Shown here piece by piece: positions 1 through 7,361 of a stretch of DNA of 31,988 nucleotides (its first letter is position 1; each line of letters opens with the position of its first letter). Origin of the DNA: an uncultured Oscillospiraceae bacterium (GTDB lineage: Bacteria > Bacillota > Clostridia > Oscillospirales > Acutalibacteraceae). The notes under the pieces were generated by a model, which saw only the letters and a list, made by a program, of their open reading frames with translations, did no database searches and was not told the origin of the DNA. The translations under genes and the position numbers were made by a program. The stretch lies in contig UQZS01000018.1 in assembly GCA_900545625.1 (NCBI GenBank), positions 1 to 31,988 of the forward strand, in the 5' to 3' direction.

Positions 1-48
1 TCAAAACGGCGCATTCGCCGTTTTGCCACCTCCCTCATCAGAGGGAGG
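1..48 (+). repeat. Hairpin repeat, family A (copy cut by window edge)
   Basis: Matches positions 161-208 base for base. It contains two hairpins: an A/T-and-GC stem (CAAAACGGCG / CGCCGTTTTG, loop catt) and CCTCCCTC / GAGGGAGG (loop atca). The left CTCCCTCCG end is missing because the window starts inside the element. The same architecture recurs at 83-125, 152-208, 625-681 and 18138-18187. Confidence 0.85.
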
Positions 49-82
49 AACGGTTTGTGCAGACTTTCGGCCTTTCTCCTTG

Positions 83-125
83 CCCCCTCTGACGAGGGGG
101 CTGCCGCCGCAAGGCGGCTGGGGGA
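83..125 (-). repeat. Hairpin repeat, family A variant, opposite orientation
   Basis: Same architecture as the other family A copies but reversed and with a different inner stem: CCCCCTCT / AGGGGG around gacg, then GCCGCC / GGCGGC around gcaa, then GGGGGAG. The conserved outer arms with a changed, self-complementary inner stem suggest that structure rather than sequence is kept. Confidence 0.7.
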
Positions 126-151
126 GAGATTCGTTTTGTTTCTCTTTGTCT

Positions 152-208
152 CTCCCTCCGTCAAAACGGCGCATTCGCCGTTTTGCCACCTCCCTCATCA
201 GAGGGAGG
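152..208 (+). repeat. Hairpin repeat, family A, left flank of DUF559 gene
   Basis: Full-length copy: CTCCCTCCG, inner stem CAAAACGGCG / CGCCGTTTTG, then CCTCCCTC / GAGGGAGG. It ends 23 bases beyond the stop codon of the DUF559-like gene and is a direct repeat of 625-681 on the other side of that gene. Confidence 0.9.
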
Positions 209-231
209 AACGGTTGACAGTTCGCGGCGTT

Positions 232-603
232 TTACGGCGGCATCGCTTGTTTTACCGCACGATCTATACAAGTACAAACTTCATAAAAGTTATTGTCTAT
301 ATCTAAATTACAGAACCGCAAAACTTTCAAATGGTGCTTTTTCAACCTTTCTTCCCGCTGTGCATCATATGCTTTCTGCGTTTCTGTATAGTGCCCGCCA
401 CCGTCAAGCTCAATAACCAAGCGTGCTTTCGCACAGTAAAAATCCACTATATATTGGTCGATGACTTTTTGCCTTTGAAATCGAACCGGATATCCACGCA
501 AAAAGCGCGTCCACAATTTGATTTCCCAAGGCGTCATATTTTCCCGGAGCTCTTTTGCTCGTACAATCAATTTTTTATCGTACGGTAACATAGAATACTC
601 CAT
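232..603 (-). CDS. DUF559-type endonuclease-like protein
   Basis: 123 residues. The pattern MTPWEIKLWTRFLRG, then VRFQRQKVIDQYIVDFYC, then VIELDGGGHY and a final VLRF is the layout of the DUF559 family, a small PD-(D/E)XK / Vsr-like nuclease fold; the D of VDFYC, E of VIELDG and Q of RFQRQ are candidates for the active site. The start ATG has only a weak GGGA-type ribosome binding site. The gene is an island: direct copies of repeat family A lie 23 bases after its stop and 21 bases before its start, with nothing else in between. DUF559 genes have no settled function; a role in DNA repair or in movement of the flanking repeats would be inference. Family call fairly sure, function unknown. Confidence 0.85.
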   Translation of the reverse strand: MEYSMLPYDKKLIVRAKELRENMTPWEIKLWTRFLRGYPVRFQRQKVIDQYIVDFYCAKARLVIELDGGGHYTETQKAYDAQREERLKKHHLKVLRFCNLDIDNNFYEVCTCIDRAVKQAMPP

Positions 604-624
604 TCTTTTCTGTCCCTTATGTCT

Positions 625-681
625 CTCCCTCCGTCAAAACGGCGTATTCGCCGTTTTGCCACCTCCCTCATCAGAGGGAGG
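625..681 (+). repeat. Hairpin repeat, family A, right flank of DUF559 gene
   Basis: Full-length copy that differs from 152-208 at one visible base (ggcgTattc for ggcgCattc). It sits between the stop codon of the minus-strand gene at 705-1520 and the start of the DUF559 gene, so its stems would also form in RNA and could end transcription of the upstream gene. Confidence 0.9.
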
Positions 682-704
682 AAAGACTTCGGGCTTGCCC
701 CGCC

Positions 705-1520
705 TTACTCCGCTTCTTCCGCGATGATCACCGTCTTGAAGTCCATTTTGTTCAAGGGGCGCTGCTCGCTGTCAAAGCTGAAGGTGTCGAAATGCACCAC
801 GACGTCATATTCGCCCGCGTCCAGTGCACGGTCCAGCGTGAAGCGGGAGATCGAATAGCCCGGCGGCAGCAGATCCGATGTATAGATCGTTTCGTTCGTG
901 TCGGCCAGGGTGATCGTGATCCGGAAGTAGCAGGGGTTGACCTCGGGATTGGAGAATATGTAATTCTGCTCGAGCTGCCCTGCAACAAAGTGCATTTCCG
1001 TAATGCCCGTGAACTGGATGTTCGCGCCGGCGGTGTCGATATGCTCGGGGACGTCCAATTCCCCTTCGCCGAGCTGCGCGTTCGGGTCGACCACGCCAAG
1101 CGGCGCGGTGGTGGTCTCCGGCTCCGCGCTTGCTTCGACCGCCGCGCGGATGCCGAACGCAAGCCCTGCGATGAGCGCCAGCGCCAGCAGCGCGAGCAAG
1201 ATCCACAAAAGCAGCGTATCGCGCATGACGGCGATATAATCGTCGCCGCCGACGGGTACATAGCCCGCCACGCGCTTGTGCGCGAGCTTCGCGACGCTGT
1301 AAACGACCTCCTCGCCCTCGCCGCCCGACGAAAGCGTACCGAGCTGCTCGCGTCCCGCGCCGATCTGCCCGCGGACGTTGAACCCGCCCGACGGGTACAG
1401 CGTCTTCATATCCTTGCGCTTGATATAGGAAACGGTAAAGTTTGCGGAAGAATTGTTATACGTCCCGCGCGCCTCGCCCGCGCCCGAATAATCTGCATGA
1501 AACAACAGGGGTTCTGCCAA
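705..1520 (-). CDS. Single-pass membrane protein of unknown function
   Basis: 271 residues. A TTG start is chosen because a strong GGAGGT site lies seven bases before it; no better start exists. The first 100 residues are polar and Gly/Ser-rich, one membrane segment (LLLWILLALLALALIAG) sits at about residues 105-122, and the outer part (about 150-271) looks like a beta-sandwich-type domain with alternating strands. The membrane segment in the middle suggests a cytoplasmic N-terminal region and an exported C-terminal domain, or the reverse. A good promoter lies at 1588-1617 and the gene appears monocistronic, ending in repeat 625-681. I do not recognise the family. Confidence 0.8.
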   Translation of the reverse strand: MAEPLLFHADYSGAGEARGTYNNSSANFTVSYIKRKDMKTLYPSGGFNVRGQIGAGREQLGTLSSGGEGEEVVYSVAKLAHKRVAGYVPVGGDDYIAVMRDTLLLWILLALLALALIAGLAFGIRAAVEASAEPETTTAPLGVVDPNAQLGEGELDVPEHIDTAGANIQFTGITEMHFVAGQLEQNYIFSNPEVNPCYFRITITLADTNETIYTSDLLPPGYSISRFTLDRALDAGEYDVVVHFDTFSFDSEQRPLNKMDFKTVIIAEEAE

Positions 1521-1587
1521 GTTGAATACCTCCGAATTCGGTGAAAATAGAAAATTGCGACAATAACCCTATAATTAGGGATGTATT

Positions 1588-1617
1588 ATTATACCGTCTG
1601 CGGAAACAATTTGTCAA
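1588..1617 (-). promoter_or_regulatory. Sigma-A promoter for the gene at 705-1520
   Basis: Reading the minus strand: TTGACA, 18-base spacer, TATAAT (both consensus). It is about 70 bases upstream of the TTG start, pointing at it. Confidence 0.8.
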
Positions 1618-1841
1618 TAAAATATTAAAAATTTATCGGAAAAAAACACTTATTTTTCGCGGTTTGTCGTTTCCAACTGCGCAATTTGCACAAAGTTCGA
1701 TGAGATTTTTTCACAATTCGTTCAGGTGTCTTGTATTTTATACACACAAACCGGCAGCGCGCGCCGCAGGGGGTGGACGAGCTTGCCGCCGGCCTGTGTT
1801 CGGTATCGGGCGGTTTCGCCCGTTGCCGAAGGGGATAACGT

Positions 1842-1860
1842 ATGTAACGAAATGTTACAT
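1842..1860 (+). promoter_or_regulatory. Palindromic operator 1 upstream of XRE regulator
   Basis: Perfect inverted repeat ATGTAAC-N5-GTTACAT. Same core (GTAAC-N5-GTTAC) as operator 2, with the two centres 24 bases apart, a little over two helical turns, consistent with cooperative binding of two dimers on about the same face. Likely binding site for the HTH protein encoded just downstream. Confidence 0.75.
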
Positions 1861-1864
1861 TTTT

Positions 1865-1885
1865 ATTGTAACAAATCGTTACAAT
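1865..1885 (+). promoter_or_regulatory. Palindromic operator 2 upstream of XRE regulator
   Basis: Perfect inverted repeat ATTGTAAC-N5-GTTACAAT ending 12 bases before the ATG at 1898. A -10-like TACAAT (1880-1885) lies inside it and a -35-like TTACAT (1855-1860) inside operator 1, spacing 19, so a bound repressor would cover the promoter. The promoter reading is weak; the palindromes are clear. Confidence 0.75.
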
Positions 1886-1897
1886 AAAGTCAAGGTG

Positions 1898-2128
1898 ATG
1901 CGTTTGGTTGGGTTAAAAGAAATCCGTAAACAGCGGGGCTTAAATCAACAAAAGGTCGCCATGGATCTGCACATCACGCGAGAGGCGCTCTCGCAGTACG
2001 AAAACGGCAAACGGGAACCGGGCCAGAAAATGCTTATCCGTATGTCGGAATACTTCAACGTGTCCATTCACTATCTGATCACGGGGCACGAATTCCAAAA
2101 GAAGCATCCCGACCCGCCGGGGCATTAA
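1898..2128 (+). CDS. Small XRE-family HTH regulator
   Basis: 76 residues, almost entirely one Cro/C1-type helix-turn-helix domain: GLKEIRKQRGLNQQKVA, then the recognition helix region ITREALSQYENGKREPG, then MSEYFNVSIHYLITG. This is the standard layout of short one-domain XRE repressors. Start is uncertain: the ATG at 1898 overlaps the best ribosome binding site (AGGTGAT, 1893-1899), which is better placed for the TTG at 1904, giving a protein beginning VGLKEIRKQ. Two strong palindromes directly upstream suggest autoregulation. No partner gene (toxin, integrase) is adjacent, so the regulon is unknown. Expected to bind DNA as a dimer in the cytoplasm. Confidence 0.88.
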   Translation: MRLVGLKEIRKQRGLNQQKVAMDLHITREALSQYENGKREPGQKMLIRMSEYFNVSIHYLITGHEFQKKHPDPPGH

Positions 2129-2295
2129 AACGGCAATCGGCTTCTTTCCGCGCAGGCGGGCGGTTTACGGCGCGCCCTTGTGCACGTTTTCCTGAATTTC
2201 CCAAGGTACTGTTTTGCATTTTAGCACCGCGCGGCGCCGCTTGCAAGGGATGCGGGGCGAATGACCGTGTTGCGCGTGTGAAAAGCGCGGGCGCT

Positions 2296-2316
2296 GGTCG
2301 GATGTCAGAAATCAGA
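2296..2316 (-). repeat. TCYRRNN heptamer array, 3 units
   Basis: On the minus strand three consecutive heptamers read TCTGATT, TCTGACA, TCCGACC. Left-hand array of block 1, inverted relative to 2488-2508. Confidence 0.6.
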
Positions 2317-2487
2317 GGCGGTGCGGACAGGTCTTCAGCAAAGCCACGGCTTCGCCGAAACAATTTGTTTGCAGTTGCAGTGGCGGGTTTCCATGCCCAC
2401 CCCAACGGGGTTCAGCAGAATTTTAATTGTTTTCGCAGCCGACAGGTTGCGCAAACTTTCGGATTTAATGCATCCTTTCCGTACCAC

Positions 2488-2508
2488 TTCTGACCTCTGA
2501 AATCTAAA
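2488..2508 (+). repeat. TCYRRNN heptamer array, 3 units
   Basis: Consecutive TCTGACC, TCTGAAA and TCTAAAA units (phase shifted by one base from the stated start) that run directly into the terminator hairpin starting at 2509. Confidence 0.6.
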
Positions 2509-2548
2509 AAAGGACGGTTTGTGTCGTCTCTGGCACAAACCGTCCTTT
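2509..2548 (-). terminator. Rho-independent terminator of the 2579-4848 operon
   Basis: A 15-bp perfect stem (arms 2509-2523 and 2534-2548, AAAGGACGGTTTGTG and its complement) with a 10-base loop. On the minus strand the stem is followed by a run of T (complement of 2506-2511), 30 bases beyond the stop at 2579. Confidence 0.9.
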
Positions 2549-2578
2549 ACTATGTGCATATGGTATTTCATCAACCGC

Positions 2579-3388
2579 TTACAGCGTCGTGATGTCCACG
2601 TACCACTGCATACCGATCTTCACAAGCGTACAGGTGTAGTCATACGCCTCGCCGTTCGCTGTATAGCTGTAAGTGACCTCGCACACATCCTCGACCGCGT
2701 CCGGCGAAAGGCCGAACCGCTCGTAGGTCGCGCGTGCCTCGCCGGAGAGCGCCTCGCGATAGGCGACGGTCTCCGCATCGGAGTATTCGCGCGTCACTTC
2801 CACCGAAGTCTGCTCGGCGTCCACGCCGTTTGCGGCGCTGTAGACGGCCACGCTCGCTTCAAAGCAGGTGACAAGGTCATCCTCCACCGCGCTCAGCGCC
2901 GGCTCGCCGAACACCTGTTCATAAGTCTCGACATATTTCGCCACATACAGCGTCAGCACCGTATCCAGTGTTTTGTCGGTGTTGCTCGCGATGATGTCGG
3001 CATAATACGCGTCCATCACGTCGGACATCTGATGTTCGAGCGCCCCGAGTTCTTCGGGCGTGCGCTCCGTCGTGCTTTCGCCCTCAGGCAGGACGGGCTT
3101 GATGTAATTGTCGCGGAAATAATTGCCGAGATACAGGTTTTGAATAAGCGTTGTGTATTTCAGCGAGTTGAAATCGTCCTTGCCCACGACCGCCGAAGTG
3201 CAATACTGCTCGGCGACGCGCTCGGGATAGAACATGATGTACCGCGAACGGAAATAGGTCGCGCTCACCGTGACGAGAAACGCGACGATCAGGAGGATCG
3301 CCACAGCCATATAGCCTTTGTCAAAGCGCGCGGTGGTCATGTCCTTTTCGACGATCTCTTCCGCCGGTTTTTTTGCTTTCTTCGCCAT
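2579..3388 (-). CDS. Membrane-anchored protein of unknown function
   Basis: 269 residues. A charged Lys/Glu-rich N-terminus (about 25 residues) is followed by one membrane segment (VAILLIVAFLVTVSATYF, about residues 28-46) and a largely helical, acidic exported domain. Cysteines occur at YCTSAV, VTCF, DVCEV and YTCTL. The C-terminal part, from about residue 215, ends in TCTLVKIGMQWYVDITTL, similar in flavour to NTF2/lumazine-binding-like export domains, but this is only an impression. It starts two bases after the stop of the symporter gene, with its GGAGG site inside that gene, so the two are translationally linked; a role accompanying the transporter is inferred. Family not recognised. Confidence 0.8.
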   Translation of the reverse strand: MAKKAKKPAEEIVEKDMTTARFDKGYMAVAILLIVAFLVTVSATYFRSRYIMFYPERVAEQYCTSAVVGKDDFNSLKYTTLIQNLYLGNYFRDNYIKPVLPEGESTTERTPEELGALEHQMSDVMDAYYADIIASNTDKTLDTVLTLYVAKYVETYEQVFGEPALSAVEDDLVTCFEASVAVYSAANGVDAEQTSVEVTREYSDAETVAYREALSGEARATYERFGLSPDAVEDVCEVTYSYTANGEAYDYTCTLVKIGMQWYVDITTL

Positions 3389-3390
3389 CC

Positions 3391-4848
3391 TTACGCCTCC
3401 TCCCCGTTCGCTGCGGCAAGCGCACGGCGCTCGGCAAGCTCTTTGGTGATCTTTTCTTTCTTCTTGCCTGTCAGGTCATAGAACAGGATCGGCAGCATCT
3501 GCCCGATCACGAAGATCGCGGGAATGAGCGTATAGATGAGCAGCAGCTTGTTGAGCGTGTCATCCGTTTGCGTTGCATACGCGATGTTCATATCCTGCGA
3601 CTGCACATAGCCAGACCAGATGACCAGTGCCGGCCCGAAGGACTTGGTCAACGCCGCCGCGACCTTTGAGAAAAAGCCGTAGCCCGCGTAGCAAAGTCCC
3701 TCCTGGCGTTTGCCGGTCTTCCATTCGATCTCGTCCACGCAGTCGGCGATCATGACGTTCGGCGTCAGATTGGTGTTGCCGTGCTGGAGGCCGACGAAGA
3801 AATTGATGATCAAAAACGGGATCATCAGCACGTCGGGGTTGAAGCCGATGACGCGGGAAACGACATACAGGATCGCAAGGCTCGCCGAACCGTACAGGCA
3901 GCAGACGATATACACCTTGCGCGTATCCCACATTTTGAGAAGCTTTTTGACGATCAGCATCCCGACCGCCGTGCCGATGCCCATCGGCAAAAGCAGCCCG
4001 AGCTTGAGATCCTTCGAGCCCAGCATGTAAACGGCTATGTAAATGCTCACCGTGCTGTAAACGCCGCGGCCGAAGCCCGTGAATTTCGTAAGCGAGACCA
4101 TCAGCAGGTTTTTGTTCGTGAACACGAACTTCAGGCTTTCCCACAGGCTGACCTTTTCAGCCGTATAGGGCACGCGCTCGCGGTTGTTCGTGAAGAAGAT
4201 CATACCGAACAGCACAAGCCCCAGCACGCAGACTGCCGTTGAGAGCATAAGGTCAAGGCCCTGCCCTTCCGCAGTCTTGAACTGCTGCTCACCCATGGCG
4301 GCTTTCATGATAAAGCCCACGACCGGCAGCACCACCAGCCCGCCGGACTGCCCGACGGAGCGGAAGATGCTCGCGATGGAGATTGCGTCGCTGCGCTCCG
4401 CCGGATTCGGCGTGCAGCACGCGCCGAAGCAGTTGGCGGGGCTTTCGACCGCGCAGCTGACCGCCGTATACAGCGAATAGATCACAAACATCCAAACAAC
4501 GGCGCCGAGGTAGCTGTTGGTGTTCGGCGCGATGAATACGAGCATCGCAACGACCGCCAGCGGGAGGATGCCGAACCCGATCCACGGGCGGATCTTGCCC
4601 CACCTGGTGCGGGTGCGGTCTACAAGAATGCCGATGACCAGCTCGCACGCCGCGCCCACGATACCTGCCACGCCCGTGACGTAAGGCAGGATATTCATGA
4701 TGCGCGCCGAGTCGATGTCCGTGCCCTTAAAGGCAAAGTCATTGAAGAACGTGTAGGAATAATCCGGCATCCAGCCCGTTAAAAGCGCGATGCCGAACAG
4801 CCCGATGCCGTAGGTCCAGACCTCAGACCTTTTCATGTATTTTTTCAT
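3391..4848 (-). CDS. GPH-family sugar/cation symporter (MelB-like)
   Basis: 485 residues, the usual size of glycoside-pentoside-hexuronide:cation symporters of the major facilitator superfamily. The diagnostic loop DRTRTRWGKIRPW at about residues 83-95 matches MelB-type transporters, and about 12 hydrophobic segments follow. The domain carrying NFFVGLQHGN and DEIEWKTGKRQEG is the second signature. It probably moves a glycoside or uronide together with Na+ or H+ across the cytoplasmic membrane; the substrate cannot be read. I chose the ATG at 4848 (GAGG five bases upstream) over the GTG at 4909-4911, which lies inside a leader hairpin. Expression appears to come from the promoter at 4932-4960. 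No glycosidase is beside it. Confidence 0.88.
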   Translation of the reverse strand: MKKYMKRSEVWTYGIGLFGIALLTGWMPDYSYTFFNDFAFKGTDIDSARIMNILPYVTGVAGIVGAACELVIGILVDRTRTRWGKIRPWIGFGILPLAVVAMLVFIAPNTNSYLGAVVWMFVIYSLYTAVSCAVESPANCFGACCTPNPAERSDAISIASIFRSVGQSGGLVVLPVVGFIMKAAMGEQQFKTAEGQGLDLMLSTAVCVLGLVLFGMIFFTNNRERVPYTAEKVSLWESLKFVFTNKNLLMVSLTKFTGFGRGVYSTVSIYIAVYMLGSKDLKLGLLLPMGIGTAVGMLIVKKLLKMWDTRKVYIVCCLYGSASLAILYVVSRVIGFNPDVLMIPFLIINFFVGLQHGNTNLTPNVMIADCVDEIEWKTGKRQEGLCYAGYGFFSKVAAALTKSFGPALVIWSGYVQSQDMNIAYATQTDDTLNKLLLIYTLIPAIFVIGQMLPILFYDLTGKKKEKITKELAERRALAAANGEEA

Positions 4849-4863
4849 GTATGCCTCGCTTCT

Positions 4864-4919
4864 CCGAAGCCGTGCTTCGGCAGGAAATGGAAAAGAGTGC
4901 CGCTCGGACACTCTTTTCC
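4864..4919 (-). promoter_or_regulatory. Structured 5' leader of the symporter mRNA
   Basis: Two hairpins follow the predicted transcription start. The first is an 11-bp perfect stem, arms 4889-4899 and 4909-4919 (GGAAAAGAGTG and complement). The second, CCGAAGC-acg-GCTTCGG at 4864-4880, competes with a shorter stem, GCTTC-gga-GAAGC, that would sit against the ribosome binding site. No T run follows, so it is not a simple terminator. Regulation by refolding is inference. Confidence 0.55.
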
Positions 4920-4931
4920 GCTCAATGTATA

Positions 4932-4960
4932 ATTATAAATTACGTTTGTATAACATGCAA
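4932..4960 (-). promoter_or_regulatory. Sigma-A promoter for the symporter operon
   Basis: Minus strand: TTGCAT (4955-4960), 17-base spacer, TATAAT (4932-4937). It follows the lipid kinase gene and points to the structured leader and start at 4848. Confidence 0.82.
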
Positions 4961-5000
4961 TGCACATTTTACACAAATTTTACATTTGCTTTACAGCATT

Positions 5001-5957
5001 TTAACGAGCTGCAGTGGGCTGCGGGTCGCGGTCGGCGCCTACGATCTGCTCGTATGCCTGCACATCCGGCACGACGATGCGTATGGCGCCCGGCAGCAGG
5101 GTAAACGTGCTCTCCCGCACATACTCGCACTCGCCGTCTACATTGACCGCGGCGGGTTTTTTGCTTTCGATCACCATCTTTTTGCCGCGCACAAATGTGG
5201 TGAAGTCCCAGCCGAGGTGCTCCCCGCGCTTGTATTTCCCCACCAGGCTTGCGAGCTTGAGCCTGCCGAAATCCTTGCGTACCATCACAAAATCCAAAAG
5301 CCCGTCGTCAGGCACGGCCTTGGGCGCCCCCTTGTAGCCGCCGCCGTACCAGCGGGCGTTCGCGCAAAGGGCGAAGAGCATTTTGCCCTCATAGACCTGC
5401 TTGTCGTCGATCGTGATGCGGAACTCGCTGTTGAGCCGCCGGAACAGGCAGTACACGAGCGAGAGCGTATAGGCAAGCTCGCCCGAAACGCCCGGCAGAT
5501 GCTTGAAATAGGTCTGCTTGGCGCAGACCTCGGCGTCAAGGCCCATCGAGCACTGGTTGATGGCGACCTGCTCGCCCGCCTGGATCAGATCAAAGCAGCG
5601 CATTTCGCCCTCGACCTGTGCGCCGATATCATAGAGCTTCTCGCTCTTGCCCAAAATGCGTGCAAAATCATTGCCGGAGCCGAGCGGTATAATGGCGACC
5701 TCGGCATTGGGGAATTTGTATGCGCCGTTGATGACCTCATACAGCGTGCCGTCGCCGCCGCAGGCGTAAAACCGCAGCGGTTCGCCCGTCTGCGCGCGCT
5801 CGGCAACGAACCGCTGCCCGTCGCCGGACTCGGCAGTCACATAAATTTCATAGGAAAGCTGCGGGTGGGCGGCAAAATACGCCTCGATCTCCGGGACGAT
5901 GCGCGCCTTGGCTTTGCCTTTTCCCGCGGCAGGGTTCACGATGAAAATATGCTGCAT
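5001..5957 (-). CDS. Diacylglycerol kinase family lipid kinase
   Basis: 318 residues, normal for the DgkB/YegS group. The N-terminal glycine loop FIVNPAAGKGKA (residues 5-16), the nucleotide-binding GGDGT motif (about 67-71) followed by LYEVINGA, and PLGSGNDFA (about 90-98) are all intact. The later VNVDGE near residue 270 is also typical. The protein should phosphorylate a lipid alcohol with ATP at the inner face of the membrane; in Gram-positives DgkB recycles diacylglycerol to phosphatidic acid, but which lipid is used here is not visible. A GGAAGG site lies six to eight bases before the ATG. It lies 43 bases after the methyltransferase gene, on the same strand, and probably shares its promoter. 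Confidence 0.9.
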   Translation of the reverse strand: MQHIFIVNPAAGKGKAKARIVPEIEAYFAAHPQLSYEIYVTAESGDGQRFVAERAQTGEPLRFYACGGDGTLYEVINGAYKFPNAEVAIIPLGSGNDFARILGKSEKLYDIGAQVEGEMRCFDLIQAGEQVAINQCSMGLDAEVCAKQTYFKHLPGVSGELAYTLSLVYCLFRRLNSEFRITIDDKQVYEGKMLFALCANARWYGGGYKGAPKAVPDDGLLDFVMVRKDFGRLKLASLVGKYKRGEHLGWDFTTFVRGKKMVIESKKPAAVNVDGECEYVRESTFTLLPGAIRIVVPDVQAYEQIVGADRDPQPTAAR

Positions 5958-6000
5958 GGATTACACCTTCCTTATGCACAATATGCAGAATTCGGTTTTC

Positions 6001-7116
6001 TTATTTATAATACATATACAATCGGCATTTGAGCATACCGTTATAGAGCTTCCGGCTTTTGTCCGCGCGGCGTCCGAACAGCGCTTCAAAATCGGGTTCA
6101 GGGCTGATGACGCTGTAGCTGAAGCCGTGCCGCTGCGGGAACACCCGCCCGAGCGTGCGCACAAGCTCCGCGGCTTCGCGCTTTGTCTGCATCCGCTCGC
6201 CGTAAGGCGGGTTCGTCACGACCGTGCCGTGCTGTGTTGCAGGCGCGAAATCCCGCACATCGGCGTGCGATAGGCGCAAGACTTCCGAGACGCCCGCCCG
6301 CCGCGCATTCTCACGTGCGATCTCCAAAGCAGCGCCGTCGATATCCGAGCCGAACGCCGCGAAATCCGGCGCGGGGCGGATCTCGGCCAGCGCGCGGGCG
6401 CGTTCTTCTTTCCAGACCGTTTCGGGGATCTGTTCAAAACGCTCGGCGGCAAACCGGCGCCGCAGCCCCGGCGCAATATTCTGCGCGAGCATTGCGCCTT
6501 CGATCAGGATCGTCCCCGATCCGCACATCGGGTCATACAGCGTGTGGTACCCGCGCAGATGTGACAGCGTGCACATCGCCGCCGCAAGCGTTTCTCGGAT
6601 GGGCGCTTCGTTCGCCTCGGTGCGGTAGCCGCGCTTGTACAGCGGCTCGCCCGAGGTGTCCAGATACAGATCAACGCGGTTTTTGAGGATGGAAAAGCGA
6701 AGCTGCCGCCGCGCGCCCGTTTCCTCAAACCACGAAATACCGTACTTTTCTTTCAATCGTTCGACCGCCGCCTTTTTGATGATGGACTGACAGTCGCGCA
6801 CGCTGAACAGATCGGAATTCAGCGTGTGCCCCGCAACGGGGAATGCGTCGTACCGTCCGATCCAGTTTTCCAGCGGCAGGGCGCGCACGCCTTGGAACAG
6901 TTCTTCGAAGGTGTGCGCCGTGAAGCTGCCGAGTACGACGAAGATGCGTTCGGCATACCGCACGCCGAGGTTCGCGCGCGCCAGCACATATTCGTCGCCC
7001 GCAAAGCGCACACGCCCGTTTTCAGCGGCGACGTTTTCTGCGCCGAGCGCTTTGAGCTCTTTGCTGACCAGACTTTCTAAGCCGAACAGGCACGGCGCGG
7101 CAAACTCCAAATCCAT
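6001..7116 (-). CDS. THUMP-domain 23S rRNA (guanine-N2) methyltransferase, RlmL/YpsC type
   Basis: 371 residues, the size of the YpsC/RlmL N-terminal-type enzymes. The N-terminal half (FGLESLVSKELKALGAENV...) is the ferredoxin-like plus THUMP RNA-binding region; the C-terminal half is a class I SAM methyltransferase with DPMCGSGTILIEGA (about residues 188-201), FGSDID and the catalytic NPPYGERM (about 307-314). Expected to put a methyl group on N2 of a guanine in 23S rRNA. The ATG at 7116 is preferred over the GTG three codons earlier because GGAGGT lies seven bases before it. Its promoter is at 7205-7233. Family assignment firm; the exact rRNA position is from family knowledge only. Confidence 0.9.
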   Translation of the reverse strand: MDLEFAAPCLFGLESLVSKELKALGAENVAAENGRVRFAGDEYVLARANLGVRYAERIFVVLGSFTAHTFEELFQGVRALPLENWIGRYDAFPVAGHTLNSDLFSVRDCQSIIKKAAVERLKEKYGISWFEETGARRQLRFSILKNRVDLYLDTSGEPLYKRGYRTEANEAPIRETLAAAMCTLSHLRGYHTLYDPMCGSGTILIEGAMLAQNIAPGLRRRFAAERFEQIPETVWKEERARALAEIRPAPDFAAFGSDIDGAALEIARENARRAGVSEVLRLSHADVRDFAPATQHGTVVTNPPYGERMQTKREAAELVRTLGRVFPQRHGFSYSVISPEPDFEALFGRRADKSRKLYNGMLKCRLYMYYK

Positions 7117-7204
7117 AGCGCACACCTCCGTTTCTTCTGCCGCTCGCTTCGCAGCCCGCCCTTATGCGCGGGGCAGAGCCGCGAAAGCCGTCGAATCTTC
7201 CCTA

Positions 7205-7233
7205 AGTATAAAGGCAGGCTGTAAAAAAATCAA
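7205..7233 (-). promoter_or_regulatory. Sigma-A promoter for the methyltransferase-lipid kinase operon
   Basis: Minus strand: TTGATT (7228-7233), 17-base spacer, TATACT (7205-7210). About 90 bases upstream of the ATG at 7116. Confidence 0.78.
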
Positions 7234-7319
7234 GCCAAATGTTGTTTTTTCTGTCGGTTTGTTGGATTTGCATAAAACGGACAATTTTGGCAGATCCGGC
7301 GTTTGCCCCATACGACAAA

Positions 7320-7348
7320 GCCGCCGCTGAGGCGGGCTCGGCGGCGGC
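7320..7348 (-). terminator. Probable terminator after the acyltransferase gene
   Basis: GC-rich hairpin (GCCGCCGC / GCGGCGGC arms) starting 14 bases past the stop at 7362; on the minus strand it is followed by TTTGT, a short T tract. Moderately convincing. Confidence 0.55.
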
Positions 7349-7361
7349 GTATACGGCGGTT

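Larger units (their letters stand above)
2129..2508. repeat. Intergenic repeat block 1
   Basis: Non-coding stretch between the XRE gene and the terminator of the gene at 2579. It holds short hairpins (GGCGGGTTTCCATGCCCACC type near 2383-2403) and a module at about 2415-2480 that resembles 16098-16165 (shared ATTGTTTTCG, AGCCGA, AGG and a later TTCGG). Heptamer arrays of opposite orientation sit at 2296-2316 and 2488-2508. Open frames here are not coding: they lack ribosome binding sites and family resemblance. Confidence 0.6.

Noticed and set aside
2079..2493. Short frames on both strands in repeat block 1
   Set aside because: They run through hairpins and heptamer arrays, have no ribosome binding site, and are interrupted in the similar block at 16008-16426.
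4889..4919. Intrinsic terminator for the lipid kinase transcript
   Set aside because: The stem lies downstream of a good promoter for the next gene and has no following T run, so a leader hairpin fits better.
4851..6032. Plus-strand frame of 393 codons
   Set aside because: Opposite the lipid kinase, whose GGDGT and other motifs are intact; the frame begins inside the symporter leader.
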